A DNA stretch of 64,000 bases, from contig JAACJK010000222.1 in the NCBI GenBank assembly GCA_013368325.1, forward strand, positions 62,001-126,000, read 5' to 3'. Below the pieces are notes generated by a model. It worked only from the letters and a program-made list of their open reading frames with translations. It was not told the DNA's origin and searched no databases. The stretch is from Ephemerocybe angulata (taxonomy: Eukaryota > Basidiomycota > Agaricomycetes > Agaricales > Psathyrellaceae). The translations under genes and the position numbers were made by a program. Below, one piece after another: positions 55,623 to 64,000 of this stretch (position 1 is the first letter of the stretch; each line of letters opens with the position of its first letter).

Positions 55623-58600
55623 TCAAGCAATGTTCAGAATCTCGATAACCATAGCCTCATATGGCTCGGGCTGTTCAAGCCGAACGAAGTCCTTCGTGGC
55701 CAAGACTGTCCAAGGAGCACCGCACATCAGCCATCCATTCTCCGGATTATCAAAGGCTTAACGCACCTAGGCAGTGGTAGAAGGCAGCAGAGGCGACGTG
55801 TCGAGTACTCGTATCCCGAGGCACAACCATATCGAAGGTCAGTCTCCCTCCTTCCTGAAGCGACCTGTACTGCATCTTCGCGTACCTACACCACATATTC
55901 ATCAGTGGCAAGGCACATAATTACAACTCAGGGTATTCCACTCACTCCAAGAAGTTAAACGAGTTCCGTTCCAAGGTCGCGAGATGTACTTCCGACTTCT
56001 GGGTCTCCTCCTGCGTCTCTCCCGGGGGCGGCGCCTGTTCCCCGACTACGCATAATACTTTAGCCCCAGCCACAAGCGCAATCAACTGGCGCTAGACAGC
56101 CTAGACTCACCATTAAACTCAAAATCCACATCCATCGGAGCCGGGGTTCCATTAATCACAATCGGGGAGAAGCCAGGGCCCGCCACCCCGCCGACCTGGC
56201 TCGGAGCAACAGAGCTCTTCCTGCTCCTGGAGCTCCCCCGCAAACGAATCTCAACATGGTCGATCGGAATGTTGTTGTCGTTGATATCATCCCCGAGTCC
56301 CGGGTTGGCGCTGGAGGAACTGGGGCCCGCGTTGTCCCAAGGGAAGAGGGAGCTGCGCTGCGATCCAGGGCCGCCGGAGTCTTTCTGCTGGGCGCCAAAT
56401 TCGAAATCGAAGTCTCCGCCAAAGACTGAGCTGGGACGCGAGTTTCTACGCGCTTGACCGGGCTCCTGCAATGTTTGTTGTATTAGAGGAGAAAGGGGAA
56501 GGCGAAGAGAGCGATATGCTTACCTCGGAGGAGGCTCGGTGTGCGTTTTCCTGGGGAGCGGCATTGAAGTCGTCTTGTAACCCGTCAAAGCCATGTTGGC
56601 CTACCAACTCAGGCTCAGTCAAGCTGCCATATGAAGAGGACGTCGCGCTTACCCCCATCGTAATCCATCATCATACCCATATCCCCCGCCTCTTGCTCGA
56701 ACCCTCCCAAAAACTCACCTGGGACTTCCGGCTCGATAGGCGCATCGTCCTCTGCGATAGTGCTCAGTCGTTTCTTCTTTCTCGCTGGCTTACTTGGGCC
56801 CTCCGTGTGGATGGTGAGCAGGCCCGAGCGCGACTCAAGCTGAACTTTGAAGTTCGCTTGCCAGAAATCCATCAATGAGGGCTCTTGAACTAGGTAATAA
56901 CGTGTTTAGCGAATGGGTTGTAAAGTACTACAGGAACTCACTCTCTTTGGGAACGCCAGAGGTAAGGTCCTCGACGAGTTTCGCGCCGTCTTTCTCCAAC
57001 TTCTTCTTCAACATATCGCGTTTAAGCTCATTCTGGAACTCGAGGTACTGCCCTCTAGCAACCTAGGATATTTCAGTTTCCGCTTAACTCTACATCCCCG
57101 TTCAACCTCGCACCTTGAGCTCCTCGTCGGTCAACTCCGTCCGGGCGTCTAACAAAAGACGCGTGCGTTTCTTCGAAGGGACCTTCGGGCCCACCTGCTT
57201 ACCGTTCTCCGCAGCAGGAGTTATCTCCCTCAGAGGAGTACCGAGGAAATCCTGCTGGTCCTGCGATAGGAAGAGCTTGCCAAAGGAGTTGGCCGGGCTC
57301 GGCGCGCGGTTGGAAAGCACAGACCCTTGGCGAGATCCCGGGGTGTTGCGCGGGTAGACGTTTTCTAGCGAACATGGTTAGGCAGCGACAGCTGCAGCAG
57401 CTCGATGACACTTACCTTTATTCGCGCTGCGCTATAGTGGAGGGCAGGTGGTCAGCAGGCATGGTGGGGGTACGGAAGAGATGGGCGCGTACCGGGCGGC
57501 TATTTCGACTCGGCGTCCTAGAAAACCGTCGGGCCGAATTCGGCGTTCCAGGTTGTGGCCCACCAGCGCCTAAATCGTCTCCTCCCACATTGAACTCGAA
57601 ATCGTTGCCAAACCCTACATCGTTTCCGCCGCCTTCAAAGTCTATCTGCAACGCGTCGCTGTTCCTCTGCCTAGGGAGCGTCTATCAGCACTGGTGGTCC
57701 ACCTATTTACTCCAAAGGAATGCCATAGGAAAGATTACCTACCCTCTGACACTTTTAGCGGGAGAGCCCCAGCCCAGCTCCTTCGCGAGCTCGTCTCCGA
57801 GCATGAAGCCCTCCCCTCCAAGGTCAAGCCCGTCCGAAAGGATGAAAGGGTTCTCATCAAAATCGAACGCGGCGTCGTTCTGAGAAGACGAGGCACCACC
57901 GCCCCCGCGAGCGAGCGCTCCGCCGCTCAAGTCCCCGGCGTTGAAGGAGAGGTCGAAGGTCGCAGAGAGAAGGTGCTCGTGGTTCTCCATGAGGGTGTGC
58001 GGGTCTCTGGTGCGGACGTCTTCGACTGCGGGTTGGCCGGGCTTGGGCTTGGAGGTCTTGCCTTTCTTCTTGTTGGGGTGAGCAGGGTCGAACTCGTCAG
58101 AGTCAGATTCCTCGGAGCGTTTCTTCGACGCGTGCTTGTCTGTATAACGATGAGTGGTATGCTTTTGAGAGTAGGGTAAGTGTGATTCTACCGTCTAGGA
58201 TGTTCAGGTATTCATCCCAGTCCTAACATATGCATCGAGGTAAGCGGTCTACTCATAGGAGAGCCAAGGGAAGTCGACTCTATTACATACTTCAACGAAC
58301 GCATCGTAATCCACTAAATGCGCTGATCGAGAATCGGGAACAAGGGTTACAGTAGACGGCCTTCGCTCAGAGCATATAGTGATCAGTATTCACGCGTCTA
58401 GGAAGAGAGCCATGTTATGGTCACCTCACGGAGGTCTGCGCCATCTGCAGCTGCGCATCCAGAACTTTGGTGTTCATTTCCATCACGACTTTCTTCAGCG
58501 ATGTGACGCAGCTCGTCACGTCTGTCAAGAGTATTTCTTGCTTCACTACGTCGCGTCGCGTCAAATGCAATTAGCGCGCGGCGCGAGGTGAGGTCCCTCA

Positions 58601-58938
58601 GTGCCTCACCTTTGTACACCCTTTATATGCTACCAATCAGTATCAAAAGTAGGAAGATAGACAACAATGCTGACCTCACGACCCCAAACATCAAATTACT
58701 CGACAACCTCAGCGCAAGTGGCTCAGCAGGCTGAACAATGAGGTCGCATAACTTAGAGATATCAGCCACGAGTACCGAGCGTTTTGGCAGCTTCTTGAAC
58801 GACGACTTCGACCCAAGAGTAGCTGCGAGCCTGCGCATTATCTAGTCAGGGATACGAGGGGTGCTCCAGCTAGGACGCGTACCACAGCAGGCCGAACCCA
58901 CTGTCTCGACGCGCAAGGAGTTCTTGAGTGAAGAACAT
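55623..58938 (-). CDS. REC8: Meiotic cohesin kleisin REC8
   Basis: A 792-residue protein from 17 exons: 58938-58883, 58830-58675, 58620-58610, 58545-58425, 58360-58291, 58222-58192, 58139-57743, 57670-57493, 57431-57416, 57364-57114, 57062-56942, 56889-56653, 56600-56524, 56465-56111, 56045-55946, 55885-55767, 55705-55623. The N-terminal SMC3-binding domain starts MFFTQELLARRDSGFGLLWL, then AATLGSKSSFKKLPKRSV, LSSNLMFGVVRVYKVKQEIL and STVTLVPDSRSAHLVDYDAF. The LLWLAATLGSK start is REC8- rather than RAD21-like. The C-terminal winged helix that binds SMC1 has HLATLERNSFNFLEYAKMQY and ASAAFYHCLVLATKDFV. The middle is long, acidic and disordered, with recurrent DFEF motifs. Exon 3 is only 11 nt and exon 9 only 16 nt. 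It holds sister chromatids together in meiosis until separase cleavage. Confidence 0.93.
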
Positions 58939-59659
58939 AGTGAATGAATTGGAGGCGCCTCCAAACGTTGGGGCCCTTGGGTGTCAAGATGGGTCAAGAA
59001 ACAAGATACAGGTCGATTGGTAGGAAGGTAAGAGGAGAGAGGAAGGGGGACCCTGAAGTAGCACAGAGAAATCATAGATACAGTAGGACCCATGCACAAA
59101 CGGGCCCGACCGAAGCAACTTCTCAGTCAATGTCCTGTCACAAAAGGGCGCAATCAAGAACCCACACCTGAAATTGAAGGATCTGCAACCAAGCAGAAAA
59201 CATCCCTGTGGTACAGTTTATCCATGGCCAGCAAAGACGCTTCAACTTGGAATCGAGACCAGTGAATGGGCATTCTACATTGTGTGTACTGAAGGCAGAC
59301 GTTGGTGCAGCCAATACTAGCCAAAGAGGAGGCACAGTATTGATGGCATGATCAGCGTCGGAACCAAGGTGAGGAGGAAGGCCAAGCAGAGAAGCGCCTG
59401 TCATCCTAATGTCGGGCCGGGGCACCCTTTTCCCGACGAATTCACCCATGCTCGCTGTTGGAAAAAGTCCAGACGGGGCTTACTGGCAAACCTGTGTGAC
59501 CCTCAAGCCTCAATGTATGTATAATGTGCACAACATGAGCGCAACTCAACATTTATGATTTGAGAAATCAGTCTCTATTGTCGAGGTTGGCCGACAATCT
59601 TCTTGTCAGATATCATAGGACAGGAAGTATACTGTTGTCGACTCGGACATCTGTGGCGC
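58939..59659. other. Intergenic region between REC8 and the aldo-keto reductase gene
   Basis: Promoter of REC8 and 3' flank of the reductase gene. A 103-codon minus frame (59138-59449) shows no recognisable family. No RNA or repeat. Confidence 0.5.
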
Positions 59660-60924
59660 TCATGCCGCATCGACAGGGTTCCAGCTAACCGCACCGTCTG
59701 ACCCTTTGTCCAGCCCGTCGAGCTTGTCCATATCCTCCTTGGATAGCTCAAAGCTGAAGACGTCAGCATTCGATCTGATTCTCGACGGGGTCGCGCTCTT
59801 AGGTAGGGGAACGAATCTGTCGCGGGATTCCCGTCAATGATATGTATGGGTCCTGGTATAGGCTTCCACATACCCCTTCTGTAAAGACCAACGGATAAGA
59901 ACCTGTGCAGGGTCGCGCTTAAGCTATGGGGTAGGTGTTAGCCTTTGACCGGAGATATCAAGGCTCAGTGGGTCCTTACTTTCTTTGCGATCTCCTGGAT
60001 AACAGGATGGTCCATCCGACCTTCGATGAGGGGGCAATATGCCTCAACGACTATGCTGTTCTCTTGGCAGTACTTGACAATGGGCTTCTGCTGGCAAAAT
60101 GGGTGCAACTATACATATGACCATGAATGTGTTGTCTTTGAGGAACTGAAATTCTCACCTCGATCTGGTTCACAGAGGGCTTCTCGTACCCCGCACCCTT
60201 AATCTCCTCGAGGTGGTGGACTCCACTGAAGATAAACAGGTACCCAAGTCAGCCAAGGTTCATACATATCATGTGCGGAGCCCACTAGTTGGATACCCCA
60301 ACGGATCGAATCTTGCCAGCTTGTTTGGCTTCAAGGAGCGCTTTGTACGTCTCCAAGCGCTTAGCCTTCCCAGAGAGAGGGTCATGAATCAGAAAGAGGT
60401 CGACATAGTCTATGAAGGTCTCTTGTCAGAACCATATTAAACGCACGAATACTAAGAAACGTCCTCACCGAACTTGAATCGCTTCAAAGACTCGTCAACA
60501 CCCCTGACGGTATTCGCATACCCATGGGAGCTCGACCCAATTTTGGTAGCTGCAATCAACAGTCAGCCCCATCCCCAAAGTACAGCTCGCCAACAGCCCC
60601 ACTAACTGATAAACACCTCCTCTCGCGGGATACCGCTCTCCCTCACCGCATCCCCCACATCGACTTCGTTCCTGTACGTCTGCGCCGAATCCACATGTCT
60701 GTACCCAGCTCGAAAGGCCTCGAGCACGCTTTCCTTCGCCCGCTGGGTGTTCCGGTACACGCCAAAGCCCAGAAGGGGAAGAAGATAGCCTGTTTCGCCA
60801 ATACTTTAAGATTAGCGCCCGTCCGTCATGCCCGGCCGCATCAAGCGCTGGCAAACAAGCCTGAGATTGCCGTACCTGAGGAAAGGCGGACGCTGGATTT
60901 GATCGTAAGTGGAGTAGTGGACAT
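59660..60924 (-). CDS. Aldo-keto reductase
   Basis: A 279-residue enzyme from eight exons (60924-60876, 60789-60607, 60549-60469, 60409-60286, 60225-60159, 60108-59980, 59923-59874, 59816-59660). The catalytic tetrad is complete: Asp50 and Tyr55 in GYRHVDSAQTYRNE, Lys80 in TTKIG and His113 in DLFLIHDP. Further marks are LPLLGFGVYRNT, IRSVGVSNYGVHHLEEI, SVNQIELHPFCQQKPIVKYC and the NADPH-binding PLPKSATPSRIRSNADVFSF. It should reduce aldehydes or ketones with NADPH; the substrate is unknown. The stretch VGVSNY is split by an intron after the first two bases of the Tyr codon. Confidence 0.93.
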
Positions 60925-61180
60925 GTTGCGGAGGTCGCTTGGTGAGTTGGAACTTGTGGATGTCCTCCAGATACTTATACGGGAGGATTTACCGCCTCCT
61001 GGCAGGGGGAGCAGGTGAGACAGTCTTATATTCTGAGAAGATTTAATATGTCCACTCGTTAGGAGGATTGACGGCATAAGATCATATTCTTAGAACAATG
61101 ACAAGGCAATTTGTCACTAATGCACTTTACCGGTTAGTAGTCCGTCCCCCAAAATCCCAGATATAAACCTGAACCCAAAC

Positions 61181-63338
61181 CTATATGTTCTTCCAACTTC
61201 TCTTACCGAGCCCGATAAGCCTCGTAAACAACTCATCTCTCCCGCTAATCCAGAGGAACCTCTCCTCCACCTCTGACTGCGTCGCAGGATCCAGGTATGA
61301 AACCTGCAGGCCCCTGAGGACCCCGTTCTTCTTGACGCCTGTTATTGCCTTAATATCGATGTCGACCTTCGACGACGAGGTCACGAACGGCGTGAAGAGG
61401 AAGCGTTTCATCGTAAGGGTGATCAAACCGGGATGGGTTCCACGCTGGGCGGGGTAAGCTGAAGAATTTCCAAGCCAGTTAGAAGTGTTTATTTCGCAGA
61501 ATGAGGCTGTCTTGAAATATACTTACTGTGAAGGTCCGTATGCGCATCTGGCGCTAGTATTGCCATGGCCCCCGAGAACAGAGGGTGTGCAGCGATCGAA
61601 GGTGACTGTAGGAGCCAGTGATGCGATGATTAGCGCCAATACTAGGACTGAAGGGAACGAGAACTAACTGTCATGTGGGCAACTCGGGACCCTTCCTCTC
61701 CAATGAGTTTGCCCAAACCTCTGAGCTTCCCTGGTCTTGGTGGGAGTGGTGGAGGGGTCCTTTTACTATCCTTCTGAACTTGCTTCGGCCTGAAGAGTGC
61801 CTGAACGTCTTGTCCCTTTGCCACCCGCTCGGAGATGAGCTTCATTGCATATTCAGCATCGGTAGGTACGTCTGCCAGCGGTGGAGGTATGCTATGGGAT
61901 CCATGGGTGAGAAAATATCCAATGTGTCTCGTTGCTGCATTGGACGCACCGACTCCTGTCTTCCGGAGACAACGCGCATGCGATTGGAATTACGTGCCAA
62001 AAGATGATACCGAGAGCCAGATAGACGCCTTTTGCCAGATATTTGGCAGGGACCAAGGATGTAACGAGGAATAATATGAATAGAGCCTGTGAAGTCAGTA
62101 AGCAATTAGATTGGCCATCGACAACTCGAGTGGTTCAAAGCGGTGCTCACCGCACTATATCTCTTGGATGCAGCAGGGTTGCGCCATATTGCAATGCTAT
62201 CGACAGAAATGAGAAGAGGTGGATTCGAGGAGTAGAGAGCACTGACTTGCGCATTCGCTCGTGGAAATCAGCGATTTCGGTGAAAGCGTGTAGTATCACC
62301 CGACGAAGTTCTTTCGACTCCTTCGTCTCATTAGGGTCATCGAGGATGGTTGCATCTTCGACTGGTTCAGTTTCTTCCGACTCAGCTAGGCCCTCGCTAT
62401 CATCCTTTGGTTGAGCTCCAAACTCCTCAGCCTTCACTTCACTGGGCTTCTTTGTTGATTTAAACTTCTTCTTCCAATCCGTTCGCGCAAGGCGGTACAG
62501 CCTCCATACTTCCTTGATATCAAGGGTGGAAGTAGGGGATATCTTCGTAGACAAGGAATCGCTGAATTCGTCCGCTTGGGTAATTCGAGCGTGATGGGTT
62601 CGAAGATCCTGAACACTGGGATAAGGAAAGAGACCTCTGTGAAGTACTCCCACCAAAAGACCGAGAAATAGGCAAGGAAGCAAGGCATTGTACCACCATA
62701 GAATCCAGAAAGCCTGTCGGGTGTCCGAATCGGAATGAGCGAAATACAAGGGAGGCATCGATTGGTCACTCACCGCACAGCCGAGGAAGCTGGTCTTGAA
62801 GTCTGCCCATTGCGCAAGGTCTGCAACAGCTTTCAAGTGAGGCACATGTATTTGAGCGATGATGTATAGCCGATTGACTGTGAGTCGCACGCGCGCAAGA
62901 GTAAACGGGGCGATTTCATGTTGCTGCAATGGTAAAATAGGCGAGATATAGTACTGTTCCAATATGTCAGAATCCAGCTCATGCAATGTTTATTAAACTT
63001 ACGCGTGCGAGGTGCTCTGAAGGGCAAAGCGCTGCTGGTACGGCCTTCCCGTCTGACTGGCCCATGGATGCGGATTCGGTGTCCCCAATGGACAGTTCTG
63101 TATTCACTGTTCCCGACGTTACGTTCTGGCTTACTTCAAGGGCATCTGCGCTCTTGACCTCCGTCACATACTACAGACATTTAATCTTCTTTCCACGTAT
63201 AGGTATGAACCGAAAGAAACTCACCGTTGAGAATATGTGCAGGAACCGCTGAATCTCTGCATTCTCGTACTGCTCTCGAAGCTGAGCCTCACTCAACTCA
63301 GCGTCTGCGGCGGGTGGGTCTGTATTTGGGGGCTCCAT
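61181..63338 (-). CDS. Two-TM membrane protein with C-terminal GRAM-like domain
   Basis: A 564-residue protein from nine exons (63338-63225, 63170-63003, 62953-62774, 62713-62247, 62196-62151, 62086-62011, 61955-61669, 61605-61527, 61458-61181). An acidic N-terminus (ELSEAQLREQYENAEIQRFL) precedes a helical region (YYISPILPLQQHEIAPFTLA). Hydrophobic segments follow at about 155-180 (AFWILWWYNALLPCLFLGLL) and 326-350 (ALFILFLVTSLVPAKYLAKG), separated by a charged linker. The last 90 residues resemble a GRAM/PH-like fold: GLITLTMKRFLFTPFVTSSS, VDIDIKAITGVKKNGVLRGL and ERFLWISGRDELFTRLIGLG. The order resembles GRAMD4-like proteins, which would place it at ER or mitochondrial membranes with lipid-binding function. 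That is inference. Confidence 0.75.
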
Positions 63339-63592
63339 GAGGTTGTGGTAGCCGCAGAAGTGCGAATGGCCCCATGGGTGTCATTTGTCCCGACTCCCAA
63401 GTCCAGTGCGCACCGGGTCCGCTTACTCTGCAGCCTGGGGGACAGTGATGGCCTTACGTCATGGGGACTTATGGGCACGGTCACGTGTGGGACGCGACTT
63501 TAATTCGACATCAACAACGGGGTTCTGCCAACAACGCCCTAACCTTGTCCTCCGTTCTCAAGTCTCAACCCGCCAAAGCCGCCCGCAAGACC

Positions 63593-64000
63593 ATGGCGCA
63601 AGGCAACCTCCTCCAATGGTCGAACTCGATTCGATTCAATATGGTCAACGACTCCGGCCGCGAGTTGTTCCAACAGCAGGTCCAGTCTCAGGGATTCTCG
63701 TTTCTGGACAGCTACCTTGAGAACATCCTTTCTGGAACGAAGCAGGAGTACGTGGCTACATAATAAGTACCACTTTAAATACATCTGACTCCTATAAAGC
63801 CCCCTCATAGATTTGGTGAAGACTCCAGGTCGACGGAAAGCCCTCGCAAAGAAACCCAAGACTGCTTCAAAACTCGGCAATCCCATCGTCTTTTCGCTGG
63901 TAGGACAATACAGCACGTTGAGGTCTTCTGCTTGCTGAAATTTACGTCAGGGCCCTACAAGTGATGAGACTCAACCGCCTGCCAACTCAACACCTGCACC
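63593..64000 (+). CDS. 5' end of an unrecognised gene (3' partial)
   Basis: Three exons reach the right edge (63593-63747, 63800-63899, 63951 onward). The first 85 residues read MAQGNLLQWSNSIRFNMVND, GRELFQQQVQSQGFSFLDSY, LENILSGTKQEDPLIDLVKT and GRRKALAKKPKTASKLGNPI. Splices are GTACGT..TATAAAG and GTAGGA..ACGTCAG, in phase. The frame is open upstream to 63461 (including LKSQPAKAARKT), so a longer, possibly mitochondrial-targeted N-terminus from an earlier start is possible. I do not recognise the family from this fragment. It is divergent from the GRAM-like gene, with 254 bp between start codons. Confidence 0.55.

Overview
This window is nuclear DNA from a filamentous basidiomycete, most likely an agaricomycete. 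Genes are dense and mostly split by introns of about 47-70 nt with GT(A/G)NGT donors and short CTNAC-type branch regions. Several predicted proteins belong to families typical of mushroom-forming fungi. No organism name, search or alignment was available. Every exon boundary below was assembled by hand from reading frame, splice signals and family conservation.

Layout. 1-564: 3' end of a probable secreted protein. 0.6-9.5 kb: an SH3-PX-BAR sorting nexin (minus), an unrecognised coiled-coil-like protein (minus), peroxin PEX16 (plus) and an RBM39/CC1-like splicing factor (plus) with an apparent 1-nt deletion. 10-14 kb: a RidA/HMF1 deaminase, a PLP/zinc D-serine dehydratase and a Rab4-type GTPase. 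14.9-21.8 kb: two tandem Ser/Thr-rich single-pass surface proteins of Mid2/SKG6 style. 21.8-26.7 kb: a gene-poor stretch with a small Cys-rich protein, short tandem repeats and a possible non-autonomous transposon. 26.7-29.6 kb: two tandem glutathione S-transferases with the same exon phases. 30.5-36.9 kb: an intronless one-TM protein, a GT31 glycosyltransferase and a third GST-like protein. 37-39 kb: gene-poor. 39.1-43.3 kb: SGT1 (CS+SGS only), dihydrofolate reductase, mitochondrial bL36 and a DMT/EamA-type transporter. 44.3-54.9 kb: a PPZ-type phosphatase, ribosomal protein S11, DNA ligase I, MPC1, an unrecognised N-terminally disordered protein and isopentenyl-diphosphate isomerase. 55.6-63.3 kb: meiotic kleisin REC8 (17 exons), an aldo-keto reductase and a membrane protein with a C-terminal GRAM-like region. 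63.6-64.0 kb: 5' end of an unrecognised gene.

The content is mainly housekeeping: splicing, translation, replication, cohesion, vesicle traffic, peroxisome, mitochondrial and one-carbon metabolism. It does not form an operon-like functional cluster, and I see no secondary-metabolite cluster, CRISPR array, complete transposase, rRNA or credible tRNA. The most unusual parts are the tandem mucin-like sensor pair, the 25.5-26.3 kb inverted-repeat element with a matching 9-bp flank, the homopolymer frameshift in the splicing factor, two GC-AG introns, several 11-20 nt coding exons, and a repeated acidic-aromatic DFEF motif in REC8.
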